Below the pieces are notes generated by a model that was not told where the DNA came from, searched no databases, and was given only the letters and a program-made list of their open reading frames with translations. Positions 52,436 to 61,472 of a stretch of 64,000 nucleotides of DNA are shown one piece after another. Position 1 is the stretch's first letter. Every line of letters starts with the position of its first letter. A program made the translations under genes and the position numbers. Location of the stretch: positions 186,001-250,000 of the forward strand of contig JACPNQ010000040.1 in NCBI GenBank assembly GCA_016185425.1, given 5' to 3'. The DNA is from Acidobacteriota bacterium (GTDB taxonomy: Bacteria; Acidobacteriota; Terriglobia; Bryobacterales; Bryobacteraceae).

Positions 52436-53230
52436 CTATTTCTTCCCTCCAAAGAACCCGTCAACCGTGAGGAAGTGCTTAAATGCGTCCATCCAGGGAG
52501 AGAACTCCGGGCTCGTCGTCGCCGCGCCGAATCCGTGGCGGCCCTTCTGGTAAATGTGCAGCTCGGCGACGCCCCCCGCCTTGTTGATGTCGAGGAACAA
52601 CTGCGCGGTCCCATTCGCCGCGCCTGGGTCGGCGGCCGCCGACAACAGAAACGTCGGAGGAAATTCCTTCAGATTCTCATTCGGTGTCTTTCGTCCCGGC
52701 CCATAGACCATCAACAGGTAATTCGGCTTCGAGTTCTCTCTGTCGACCGGATCGGGCGCGTTCGCATCGCCAGGACCGGACACAGCCGCCACCGACCGCG
52801 CCATATTCGACCCCGCCGAAAAACCCGCGAAGATGATCCTGTTCGGGTCGAGCTTCCACTCCTTCGCCCGCGCCCGCACCAGCCGCATCGCGCGATTGCC
52901 GTCCTGCACGCGTGCCGCCTCGTTGTAGCGCGGGTTCAATCGATATGTCAGCACAAACGCCGTCACGCCCCAATCGTTCAGCCGCTCGGCGACTTCAATC
53001 CCTTCCAGGCCATACATCAGCATGATGTTCGAGCCTCCCGGCGCGATCACCGCCGCCGTGCCGTTCCGCTTGTTCGCCGGTGGCAGGAACACGGTCAAAA
53101 ACGGGGCATCCAGCGGTCCATCGCCGGTAGCCATCGGAACCTTTCCCTGCTCCCAAAGGGGAACATTGTAGTGCTCATCGCCGGCCCAGGCGGCGACACT
53201 CATCATGAGGACGGGAAGTATTTTAGACAT
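52436..53230 (-). CDS. Exported alpha/beta-hydrolase (acetyl-xylan-esterase-like)
   Basis: The protein has 264 residues from ATG 53230 (MSKILPVLMMSVAAWA, a signal peptide); a start at 53263 would add a charged piece. Catalytic pattern: FLTVFLPPANKRNGTAAVIA with the oxyanion region APGGSN, nucleophile GFSAGSN, Asp in SAAADPG and His in KGRHGFGAATT. The fold matches sugar-ester or lipid esterases (BD-FAE type). The SUMF1 gene follows. The catalytic Asp identity is not certain. Confidence 0.85.
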   Translation of the reverse strand: MSKILPVLMMSVAAWAGDEHYNVPLWEQGKVPMATGDGPLDAPFLTVFLPPANKRNGTAAVIAPGGSNIMLMYGLEGIEVAERLNDWGVTAFVLTYRLNPRYNEAARVQDGNRAMRLVRARAKEWKLDPNRIIFAGFSAGSNMARSVAAVSGPGDANAPDPVDRENSKPNYLLMVYGPGRKTPNENLKEFPPTFLLSAAADPGAANGTAQLFLDINKAGGVAELHIYQKGRHGFGAATTSPEFSPWMDAFKHFLTVDGFFGGKK

Positions 53231-53325
53231 CCGACTCAAAAGTCTCTTACCCTGATAGACCACCTGTCAACTCGGCTGCATTTCCGAGTCCTAAACCCCT
53301 GGCTGGCCGTGATAGCGTAAAAGCG

Positions 53326-55755
53326 GTGTTTTCTGGAAAAATTTTCATATTCGCCTGCGCGGGCGTCCTCGCGGCCTATGATTCGACCGGCGTCTTCGCA
53401 TTCGTCAAAAAGAACTGTATCGCCTGCCACAACGCGACTGTCACCAACGGCGATGTAAATCTCGCCGCCTTTGAAACGGCGCAGTCCTTCGACGAAAACC
53501 GCGAAACCTGGGAGAAAGTAGTCTCCAAAATCAAGACTGGCGAAATGCCGCCCCCGGCAATGAAGAAGCCGCCAGCCGAGCAACTGTTGGCCGTCACACA
53601 GTTCCTGGAAGCCGAGTTCGCCCGCCAGGATCGCACAGCCAGGCCCGACCCCGGCCGTGTCACGGCCCGCCGCTTGAATCGCACCGAGTACAACAACACC
53701 GTCCGCGACCTGCTCGGCGTCGACATCCGGCCTGCCGACAGCTTCCCCAACGACGAAGCAGCCTATGGCTTCGACAACATCGCTGACGCGCTGACACTCT
53801 CTCCTGTCCTCCTCGAAAAATATCTCTACGCAGCCGAGCGCGCGGTGCGCACCGCCGTCTTCGGTCCGGAAAAGAGGAAGCCGGCGGCCATTCACTTTTC
53901 CGCGCCCGTGCGCTTGAATGACAACGTCCAGGCGCCATCACTGCCCAAAGATCTTTTCCACTACGACGAGTCCGGCCTCAGCACTCGCCACGCTTTCCAT
54001 GTGCTCTATCGTTTTCCGGTCGACGGCGAATACAGCTTTCGCATCGTCCTCAATGGCCACCGTCCCAATCAATCCGAGGCTGCCACGCCAGCCTTCTGGA
54101 TCGACGGCAAGAAGATTCAGGACTGGGTCGTCGACGCCACCGACCTCGAAGGCCAGATCGTCGAAGTCCGCGCCAAAGTCACCGCCGGCGAACACCTCCT
54201 CTCCGCCTCCTACCTGAAAAACTTCCACGGCCTACCGCCCAAGTACAACGGCCCTGAACCCTCCAAACGCCCGCCCGAGCCCATGATCGGCGTCCGCGGC
54301 AAACTGACCGAAAAGGACATCGAAACCCTCCGCAAATACGGCACGCGCATCAAGACGGACCGCATTGAAACCCGCGTCGACAATCGTTTTGAATCGCTCG
54401 ACATCGGCGGCCCGTTCACCCAACCCGAAGGCCCCACGGCCGGGAGCCGCAAGGCCATCTTCATCTGCCCGCAGCAGACCCCGGCGTGCGCACAAACCAT
54501 CGTTTCCAACTTCACGCGCCGTGCCTTCCGCCGCCCTGTCAGTGCCGCCGAGGCTGCGCCGTTCATCAACCTCTACGCGCTTGCCCGTGCCAAGGGCGAC
54601 AGCTTCCAGGAAGGAATCGCCACCGCGCTGCAGGGCGTGCTCGTCTCCCCGCACTTCCTCTTTCGTGTCGAAAAGGATCCGATGGTCGGCGCGCAAAGGC
54701 CATACGCCCCTGTCAGCCAGTACGAGCTCGCCTCCCGGCTCTCGTACTTCCTATGGAGCAGCATGCCCGACAGCGAGCTGCTCACTGTCGCCGGGCAGGG
54801 AAGGCTCCGCCAGCCGGCCGTGCTCCAGGCGCAGGTCAAGCGTATGTTGCGCGACCCTAAGGCACGCGCGCTCGTCGAAAACTTCGCGGGGCAGTGGCTG
54901 CAATTCAAGAACATCGACGTAATGAAGCCCGACCCGGGCAAATTCCCCGACTTCGATGAAAGCCTCCGCTTCGCCATGCGCCGCGAAACCGAACTCTTTC
55001 TGGAAGAAATCATCCGGCAGGATGGAAGTGTCCTCGATGTGCTCAACGGCAACTACACCTACATGAATGAGCGCCTCGCACGCTTCTACGGCGTAACGGG
55101 TATCGAAGGCCAGGACTTTAAGCGCGTCGACATGACGGCAAATCCCCGCGGCGGCGGCGTGCTCGCGCACGGCAGCGTATTGACGATATCGTCCTACTCC
55201 ACCCGCACATCGCCCGTTCTGCGCGGCAAATGGATTCTCGAGAATCTTCTCAATTCCCCGCCGCCTCCGCCCCCGCCCGCCGTTCCGTCGCTTGATGACA
55301 GCAAGATCGGCGAATCGGCGTCGCTCCGCCAGCAGATGGAACAGCACCGCAAGAATCCAGCCTGCGCCTCCTGCCATTCGCGTATGGATCCACTCGGATT
55401 CGGCCTCGAAAACTTCGATGCTGTTGGCGGCTGGCGCACCATGGATGGCAAGTTCCCCGTTGATGCGTCTGGCACCCTGCCGGGCGGTAAATCCTTCACC
55501 GGGCCCGTCGAGCTGAAAACCAACCTCCTCACCAACAAGGACGCCTTCGTCCGTGGATTAACGGATAAACTGATGACATACGCGCTGGGCCGCGGCCTGG
55601 AGCGCGCCGATCGTCCGGTGATCGCCGCCATCGCCGCCAAATTGCCCGCCAGTAACTACCGGTTCTCGGCGCTCGTCATGGAGATTGTAGGGAGCCTTCC
55701 GTTCGAACAGCGCCGCATCGCGGCGGCCAACCCTTCCGGAGCAAAATCAGAATGA
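53326..55755 (+). CDS. DUF1592-family cytochrome c-type protein (DUF1587/1595/1592/1588/1585)
   Basis: The protein has 809 residues from GTG 53326, with a signal peptide. A heme motif CIACH lies at about 32-36 (FVKKNCIACHNATV). Then come the DUF1587 region (about 105-175, RLNRTEYNNTVRDLLGVDIR), DUF1595 and DUF1592 (about 395-610, LSYFLWSSMPDSELLTVAGQ), DUF1588 with a second motif CASCH (about 680, NPACASCHSRMDPLGFGLE) and DUF1585 at the end. This planctomycete/acidobacterial family is unassigned biochemically. Its ATGA end overlaps the DUF1552 gene. Confidence 0.92.
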   Translation: MFSGKIFIFACAGVLAAYDSTGVFAFVKKNCIACHNATVTNGDVNLAAFETAQSFDENRETWEKVVSKIKTGEMPPPAMKKPPAEQLLAVTQFLEAEFARQDRTARPDPGRVTARRLNRTEYNNTVRDLLGVDIRPADSFPNDEAAYGFDNIADALTLSPVLLEKYLYAAERAVRTAVFGPEKRKPAAIHFSAPVRLNDNVQAPSLPKDLFHYDESGLSTRHAFHVLYRFPVDGEYSFRIVLNGHRPNQSEAATPAFWIDGKKIQDWVVDATDLEGQIVEVRAKVTAGEHLLSASYLKNFHGLPPKYNGPEPSKRPPEPMIGVRGKLTEKDIETLRKYGTRIKTDRIETRVDNRFESLDIGGPFTQPEGPTAGSRKAIFICPQQTPACAQTIVSNFTRRAFRRPVSAAEAAPFINLYALARAKGDSFQEGIATALQGVLVSPHFLFRVEKDPMVGAQRPYAPVSQYELASRLSYFLWSSMPDSELLTVAGQGRLRQPAVLQAQVKRMLRDPKARALVENFAGQWLQFKNIDVMKPDPGKFPDFDESLRFAMRRETELFLEEIIRQDGSVLDVLNGNYTYMNERLARFYGVTGIEGQDFKRVDMTANPRGGGVLAHGSVLTISSYSTRTSPVLRGKWILENLLNSPPPPPPPAVPSLDDSKIGESASLRQQMEQHRKNPACASCHSRMDPLGFGLENFDAVGGWRTMDGKFPVDASGTLPGGKSFTGPVELKTNLLTNKDAFVRGLTDKLMTYALGRGLERADRPVIAAIAAKLPASNYRFSALVMEIVGSLPFEQRRIAAANPSGAKSE

Positions 55756-57083
55756 CCCCACTCACCGGCAAGCATATCGACCGCCGCACCCTGCTCCGTG
55801 GCGCGGGCACGGCAATTGCCATCCCTTTCCTCGATGCCATGCTGCCCGCGTTCGGCGCGCCGAAGAGTGCGAAGCAGGCCCGGCGTGTTGGCGTCGTCTA
55901 CGTGCCGAACGGCATCGTGATGAAGGATTGGCTGCCCGGGAAGACCGGTACGGACTTTGCCTTCACACGCATCCTCAAGCCCATCGAGAAGTTCCGCGAA
56001 GACATCGTCGTAGTCTCTGGCCTCTCCAACCACGCCGCGCAAAAAGCGAAAGGGGGCGGTCACGCCAAGGCGTCGGGCAGTTTCCTCTCCTGTGCCCAGC
56101 CCAAATACACCGCGGGTGCCGACGTTCGCGCCGGCGTAACCTTCGACCAGGTGCTTGCCCGGCAGTTCGCCGCTGACACCAGAGTTCCGTCGCTCCAGAT
56201 CGGCTGCGAAGATGCGCGCATGATCGGTAACTGCGATACCGGTTCGAGTTGCGCCTACACTAACACGCTTTCCTGGAAAGACGAAGAGACGCCGCTTGCA
56301 GTGGAGGTCAACCCGCGTTCCGTATTCGAGCGCTTGTTCGGTACCGTCGACCCCAGCCTCGATCCCGAAACCCGCGCCCGCCGCGCCTTATACAAGAAGA
56401 GCATTCTCGACCTCACCCGCGAGACGACCAAGTCTCTCGTCTCAACCCTGGGAGCACAAGACAAGCGCAAGATGGACGAGTACCTGACGTCGATTCGCGA
56501 AGTCGAAGCCCGCATCGCAAAGGCGGAGAGCGATCCCGAAATCCCCCTCGGTGAAAAACCATCCGGCATCCCGTTCCAATACATCGAATACGTGAAGCTG
56601 ATGTTCGACCTCCAGGTGGTTGCCTTCCAGGCCGACATCTCGCGTGTCTCGACGATGATGCTGGGCCGCGAAGGCAGCGTGCGCACGTATCCCGAGATCG
56701 GTGTCCCCGACCCGCATCATCCGCTCACCCACCACCGCGGCCATCCGGACTTCATCGAGAAGGTGACGAAGATCAACACATTCCACGTCGAGCTCTTCTC
56801 GTATTTCCTCGAGCGGCTGAAGGCCACGCAGGACGGCGACGGCACGCTCCTCGATCACTCGACGATTCTCTACGGTGCGGCTCTGAGCGATGGCAACCAG
56901 CACTCCAATCACAACTTGCCGCTCATCGTGGCTGGCCACGCTGGCAACCAGCGTGGAGGCATGCACGTGGCGGCAAAGCCGATGACCCCTGCGGCGAATC
57001 TCTTTGTAAACATGATGAACCGCGCCGGCGTCACCGCGGAAAAATTCGGCGACAGCACCGGCATTCTCGATCTCAGCGTCTAG
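55752..57083 (+). CDS. DUF1552 family exported protein
   Basis: The protein has 443 residues with a Tat-type signal (DRRTLLRGAGTAIAIPFL). Segments such as YVPNGIVMKDWLPGKTGTDF, VVSGLSNHAAQKAKGGGHAK, DIVVVSGLSNHAAQ and HNLPLIVAGHAGNQRGG match DUF1552, the constant partner of DUF1592 proteins. It has a sulfatase-like phosphatase fold in related proteins; activity is unknown. It overlaps the DUF1592 gene by 4 bases. Confidence 0.9.
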   Translation: MTPLTGKHIDRRTLLRGAGTAIAIPFLDAMLPAFGAPKSAKQARRVGVVYVPNGIVMKDWLPGKTGTDFAFTRILKPIEKFREDIVVVSGLSNHAAQKAKGGGHAKASGSFLSCAQPKYTAGADVRAGVTFDQVLARQFAADTRVPSLQIGCEDARMIGNCDTGSSCAYTNTLSWKDEETPLAVEVNPRSVFERLFGTVDPSLDPETRARRALYKKSILDLTRETTKSLVSTLGAQDKRKMDEYLTSIREVEARIAKAESDPEIPLGEKPSGIPFQYIEYVKLMFDLQVVAFQADISRVSTMMLGREGSVRTYPEIGVPDPHHPLTHHRGHPDFIEKVTKINTFHVELFSYFLERLKATQDGDGTLLDHSTILYGAALSDGNQHSNHNLPLIVAGHAGNQRGGMHVAAKPMTPAANLFVNMMNRAGVTAEKFGDSTGILDLSV

Positions 57084-57694
57084 TTACGCTGCAAAGCCGC
57101 CGTCAATCAGTATGCTCGCGCCGGTAACATATCCGGCTTCCGGGCCCGCCAGATACGCGACCATTCCTGCAATCTCCTCGCCTTGCCCATACCGTCCTAC
57201 CGCGAGCAGCCCCTTCAGCGTTTCGGCGAAAGGTCCGTCAGCGGGATTCATCTCCGTGTCCACCGGACCGGGTTGCACATTGTTGACCGTGATCTGCCGC
57301 GGACCCAAATCGCGCGCCAACCCTTTCGTCAAACCAACAATCGCCGCCTTCGTCGCCTTCCTTCATTTGCCGCGAGGCCTCCTGTGCCGCCACAAACACG
57401 CCGCGCACATTTATCGCGACGCCAATCTTCGCAATCCCCGCGTTGTTCACCAGAATGTCGATGCCGCCAAACTCGTTAACCGTCGACTGCACTGCGTTCC
57501 GCACTTCCTCCGCATTCGCCGCGTCGGCTCTGATACTGATCGCCTTGCCCCCATTCGCGACGATCGTATCCACAACCTCCTGCGTCCTCTCCCTGGAACC
57601 GCTGTAGGTGATCGCCACCTGGGTGCCCTCTTTGGCCAACCGCTTAGCGAAGCGATCCGCCGGTCACTAATGCTGTCTTATTTGTGAGCTGCAT
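57084..57694 (-). pseudogene. SDR-family oxidoreductase remnant with three deletions
   Basis: Pieces of one short-chain dehydrogenase, in order: MQLTNKTALVTGGS (57694 on), then about 12 bases lost with a frameshift at the glycine-rich NAD site; DRFAKRLAKEGTQVAITYSG to ILVNNAGIAKIG, joined in frame to VAINVRGVFVAAQEASRQMK with about 15 residues missing; then a jump of frame at about 57355 to TKAAIVGLTKGLARDLGPRQ and the intact end (ASILIDGGFAA, stop at 57084). The catalytic Ser and Tyr are deleted. It is therefore not functional. It lies divergent to a decayed tetR. Confidence 0.88.
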
Positions 57695-58158
57695 ACCCCC
57701 TATCAACATCGATTCGGCACTCGACCGTGCAGTAGAAGTCTTTTGGCGTCAAGGATATGAAGGTACATCGCTCACCGACCTCACCGAGGCGATGGGTATC
57801 AACCGGCCCAGCCTCTACGCAGCCTTCGGCGACAAAGAGGCGCTTTTCCGAATGGTTCTCGTGCGCTACTCCGCCGGTCCAGGCGCCTACATTGGCAAGG
57901 CGCTCGAACTACGCGAGGCTCGACAAGTTGCCGAAGCGCTGCTCCGCAGTGCGGCCGGCGTGCAGACGGACCCGGCAACTCCGCCCGGATGTCTCACGGT
58001 TACTGGCGCGCTGTGAGCAGAGACTGGAGAAGGATCTTCCGCCGGGCGCGGATGCGAAGGCGCTAACTCGATTCCTTGTAACAGTTATCAGCGGTATGGC
58101 GGTGCTCGCCGCCGTGACGGGCTCGAGTTCCGAAAGCGTCGCGCCGCCGCCGCGGAAA
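57684..58158 (+). pseudogene. TetR-family regulator remnant
   Basis: The N-terminal helix-turn-helix is intact (NIDSALDRAVEVFWRQGYEG, TSLTDLTEAMGINRPSLYAA, FGDKEALF). After CLTVTGAL a TGA (58014-58016) ends the frame; the continuation is in the next frame (EQRLEKDLPPGADAKALTRF, LVTVISGMAVLAA), with about 20 residues missing between. The C-terminal end then decays into the cytochrome gene's 3' end. It is divergent from the SDR remnant with overlapping start regions, a usual TetR-target pair. Confidence 0.85.
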
Positions 58159-58785
58159 TCAGTGACAGCCGAGGCAGGTGAACTTGCGGCCGTGACAGGT
58201 CGCGCACCCGGATTTATCGAGTGAGTCTTTCATTCGATTGTGTTTATCCATGAAGCCTTCGACATGGCTGGCTGGCTTCAACGCCGGCACGTTGTTGTGG
58301 CACTTTTCGCAGGAGAATGGCGGGTCGAGTTTGTTGTGGCAGACGAGGCAATCGGCCATCAACGGGAAGACACTGACGGACGCGACGTTCTCTGATTGCT
58401 CGATGCCGTGATGGCAACCGGCGCAATTGTTGGTGGTTTCGAGGTGGGCGGGAGTCCGGGTATCGAGGTATTGCTTGCCGGCGATCGCAGCGCGCAGAAG
58501 TGGTGCGATATTGCCGTTTTTTGCATGCAACTGGTGGTTAAAACGGTCGATTTTGCGCACTTTTGGTGCACTCGGAATTAAAACGCTCGTATGACAGGAG
58601 GCGCAGACCTCCTTTTTGGGGAGGTTGTTGTCCTCCGCCTTCGTACTCTTCAGAACAGACTGGTGGCACGTAGTGCAGACGAGCTTCAAGGCCAAATGCT
58701 GCCGGTGCGAGAACGGTTTGACCTGCGCGCCGGCAGCGCCTGCGAGTAGTAGTGCGGCGACTAGGCCTTGTAAGAGATACGCCAA
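58159..58785 (-). CDS. Seven-heme c-type cytochrome
   Basis: The protein has 208 residues with a signal peptide (MAYLLQGLVAALLLAGAAGA). It has seven CxxCH motifs: CTTCH, CASCH, CAGCH, CLVCH, CEKCH, CATCH and CLGCH, the last being the final five residues. Extra His (HRQH, HQLH, HVEG) may be axial ligands, as in cytochrome c3/c7-type proteins. It would carry electrons in the periplasm. The start overlaps the end of the sugar-dehydrogenase-like gene by 25 bases, suggesting that it accepts electrons from that protein. Confidence 0.92.
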   Translation of the reverse strand: MAYLLQGLVAALLLAGAAGAQVKPFSHRQHLALKLVCTTCHQSVLKSTKAEDNNLPKKEVCASCHTSVLIPSAPKVRKIDRFNHQLHAKNGNIAPLLRAAIAGKQYLDTRTPAHLETTNNCAGCHHGIEQSENVASVSVFPLMADCLVCHNKLDPPFSCEKCHNNVPALKPASHVEGFMDKHNRMKDSLDKSGCATCHGRKFTCLGCH

Positions 58786-59933
58786 ACCTTGTTCCCGCCG
58801 TCGTCGGTGAGGAGGAGGCTGCCGTCGGGCTGCTGGAGCAAGCAGGTGGGGCGGCCCCAGACTTCGCGCTTGCTCGGATCAAGGAGCCATCCAGTGAGGA
58901 AGTCTTCTTTCGGCCCGGCAATGTTGCCGTTCTTGAATGGAACGAATACGACATTGTAGCCAACGCGCTGGGAGCGATTCCAGGAGCCGTGCTGGCAGAG
59001 GAACGCACCGCCTTGATACTTGGCGGGGAACATTTTGCCGGTGTAGAAGATATGGTCGATGACGGCGACATGCGCGCCGAGGATCATGTCCGGTTCGAGC
59101 GTTTTCTTCACCATGTCGGGCGCTTTGCCCTTGTTCATAGGATCTTCGTTGGGGCCGGTGTAGGCGTAGGGCCAGCCGTAGAATCCGCCGGTTTTGATTT
59201 TGGTGAAGTAGTCGGGGACGAGATCGTCACCGAGCGTGTCGCGCTCTTGAATGGCGGCCCAGAGATCGTTGGTGCCGGGATAGAAGCGGAGACCGATGGG
59301 GTTGCGAGTTCCTGTAGCGATGGTTTCATGGCCCGTGCCATCCAGGTTGTAGCGGTGAATGGCGGCGCGGCGCGGATCTTCGCCGGGGCTCGAATTCGAT
59401 TCCGATCCTACAGTTACGTAGAGCTTCTCCGCTTTCGGATCGATAAGAAGTGTACGGGTATTATGGCCCTTGCCGAGACCCGCATAGCTGATGAGCTCTT
59501 CGCCCTTGCCCGCTGTTTGGGCTTTCGCGTCGTAGGGATAACGCTTGATGGAGGTGGGTTCGCCAACATACAGGAAGCCTTTGTGAAGAGCCATGCCGTA
59601 GGGGCGATCAAGGCCAGTGAGGATCTTCTTTTTGGTCTTGCCATCTGGAGAGAGGACGAAGACCGAGCCATCCTGCACGGTGTCGGAGAGGATGATTTCC
59701 TGCGCCGGTCCGTGCAGCATGAAGCGCGGGCGTTGGAAGTCGCCCGCCGCGAATTCTTCGATCGAAAAACCTTTGGGCAGGCTCAGTTGCGCACCGTCTG
59801 GCCGCGAGATGACCTGGGGGCGATTGTTTACCGAAGGAGTCTGGTAAGGCGCAGGCAAATTGAACTTGGTTTTCTGCGCGATGGCGAGGCCACTGGAGGC
59901 CAGGGCTGACAGAGCAAATGCACGTCGTTTCAT
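58761..59933 (-). CDS. PQQ-dependent sugar dehydrogenase-like (GSDH/sorbosone) protein
   Basis: The protein has 390 residues from ATG 59933 (MKRRAFALSALASSGLAIA, a signal peptide). It is a six-bladed propeller of the glucose/sorbosone dehydrogenase type: LPKGFSIEEFAAGDFQRPRF, GTRNPIGLRFYPGTNDLWAA, QERDTLGDDLVPDYFTKIKT, YGWPYAYTG and CQHGSWNRSQRVGYNVVFV. The Arg and His around GTRNP and HGSWNR are typical of the PQQ site. It starts 20 bases after the sulP stop; the cytochrome gene overlaps its end. The substrate is not known. Confidence 0.9.
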   Translation of the reverse strand: MKRRAFALSALASSGLAIAQKTKFNLPAPYQTPSVNNRPQVISRPDGAQLSLPKGFSIEEFAAGDFQRPRFMLHGPAQEIILSDTVQDGSVFVLSPDGKTKKKILTGLDRPYGMALHKGFLYVGEPTSIKRYPYDAKAQTAGKGEELISYAGLGKGHNTRTLLIDPKAEKLYVTVGSESNSSPGEDPRRAAIHRYNLDGTGHETIATGTRNPIGLRFYPGTNDLWAAIQERDTLGDDLVPDYFTKIKTGGFYGWPYAYTGPNEDPMNKGKAPDMVKKTLEPDMILGAHVAVIDHIFYTGKMFPAKYQGGAFLCQHGSWNRSQRVGYNVVFVPFKNGNIAGPKEDFLTGWLLDPSKREVWGRPTCLLQQPDGSLLLTDDGGNKVWRISYKA

Positions 59934-59953
59934 AATGAGGGCTCCAAACACCC

Positions 59954-61456
59954 CTAGTTTATAGGAATGCGCGGGTTCCCCGGTACACAGGCATCCCATT
60001 CGACGAATATTTGACCGCCTCGTGAGAGGCGAACTCTTTCCCAGGCGGCGAGTGCTTCGAGCGCGGCGTGATCGACATAGTTCAGGCCACGGAGATGGAC
60101 GTGTGCTTCGGCCGCGTGCGGAAGAGAGTCGAGTGCGTCGGCGAAGCGTGGGAGATTGATGAAGCTTGCGGAACCGCGGAATTGCACATCGACGCGATCC
60201 GTGAGGGGATCCTGATCGACTTTGACTTCGAGGTGGGAGATGTCCCAAAGGAGTTTTGCGATTGATAAAACGATGCCGAGAACGATGCCGGTAAGAAGGC
60301 TCGAACAGACGATGGTTACGGTAGTCAGAACGGCGATGAGTGCGATCTCCCAACCGTATCGATTGAGGTGACGAAAGGTAGGTATATCGATGAGTTTGAT
60401 GCCGGTGTAAACGAGAATCGCGGCGAGGCTCGCGGTGGGCACGAGTTGCAGCACGCCGGGGAAAGCCACGATCAGAATTAGCAGCCAGACGCCGTGGAAA
60501 ACAGCGGCCATGCGGGTCTTCGATCCCGCGTTGACGTTGGCCGCGGAACGGACGATCACCCCCGTCATTGGCAGCGCGCCGGCTAACCCGCAGAGCGAGT
60601 TGCCGACGCCTTGAGACAGAAGTTCGCGGTCGTAGTTCGACTTCTTCGATTGCGGGGCCATCTGGTCGACGGCGGCGGCGGAAAGCAGGGTTTCGGCGCT
60701 TGCGATGAAGGCGAGGGCGAGCGACTCCCAGAGTATTTCCATCGAGAAGAGACCGAGGAGGTTGGGCGGATGTGTGAAGTTGAGCGAGTCGCCGAGATTG
60801 GCGGGGAGTTTGACGTAGTGGATCTGCCACTGGCCCCACTGTGCGAGCGTTGTTCCGGCGACAACGCCGAGGAGGGCGCTAGGGATCGTCCTCAGTCGCC
60901 CTTTGGCCAGGAATGTCCAGGCGAGCATGACGCCGAGTGTGACGAAGCCGACGATGGCGGCCAAGTGGTGGTCGTGGTCGAGGTCCTGGAAGAGGAGGGA
61001 GACGGACTCCGGCATGGCGGCGAAGTTGGCGAGGCCGCTGGCCTTGGGAGTATGGTCGACGAGGACGTGAAACTGGGCAGCGAAGATGAGTGCACCGATG
61101 CCTGCCAACATGCCATGGATGACTGCCGGGGAGATGGACCGGAAGAATTGGCCGGCGCGAAGAAGGCCAGCCGCTATCTGCACTAATCCCGCGAGGAGGA
61201 CGATGGGACCAAGCATTGCGATCCGGTGCTCCTGGATGATTTGAAAGACGATGACGGAGAGGCCCGCCGCCGGTCCGCTGACCTGCAGCGGGCAACCGGA
61301 AAACGAGCCGACGATGATGCCGCCGATGATACCGGTGACGAGTCCGGCGGCTGGCGGCACGCCGGACGCGATGGCGATGCCCATGCACAGCGGCAGGGCG
61401 ACGAGGAACACTACGGCGGACCCGAGGAGGTCCGCCCCGAGGAACTGTTTGCTCAT
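59954..61456 (-). CDS. SulP-family anion transporter with STAS domain
   Basis: The protein has 500 residues: about 11-14 membrane segments beginning LLGSAVVFLVALPLCMGIAI, with the SulP signature GCPLQVSGPAAGLSVIVFQI, and a C-terminal STAS domain (about 415-495). SulP proteins carry sulfate, bicarbonate or organic anions. A beta-carbonic anhydrase gene ends 16 bases upstream, which points to bicarbonate as substrate; this link is known from other bacteria but specificity here is inference. Confidence 0.92.
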   Translation of the reverse strand: MSKQFLGADLLGSAVVFLVALPLCMGIAIASGVPPAAGLVTGIIGGIIVGSFSGCPLQVSGPAAGLSVIVFQIIQEHRIAMLGPIVLLAGLVQIAAGLLRAGQFFRSISPAVIHGMLAGIGALIFAAQFHVLVDHTPKASGLANFAAMPESVSLLFQDLDHDHHLAAIVGFVTLGVMLAWTFLAKGRLRTIPSALLGVVAGTTLAQWGQWQIHYVKLPANLGDSLNFTHPPNLLGLFSMEILWESLALAFIASAETLLSAAAVDQMAPQSKKSNYDRELLSQGVGNSLCGLAGALPMTGVIVRSAANVNAGSKTRMAAVFHGVWLLILIVAFPGVLQLVPTASLAAILVYTGIKLIDIPTFRHLNRYGWEIALIAVLTTVTIVCSSLLTGIVLGIVLSIAKLLWDISHLEVKVDQDPLTDRVDVQFRGSASFINLPRFADALDSLPHAAEAHVHLRGLNYVDHAALEALAAWERVRLSRGGQIFVEWDACVPGNPRIPIN

Positions 61457-61472
61457 GCCGGTCGCTCTCCGC

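Noticed and set aside
59934..60839. Minus-strand extension of the sugar-dehydrogenase-like gene
   Set aside because: It is another frame of the SulP gene; the ATG at 59933 gives a normal signal peptide.
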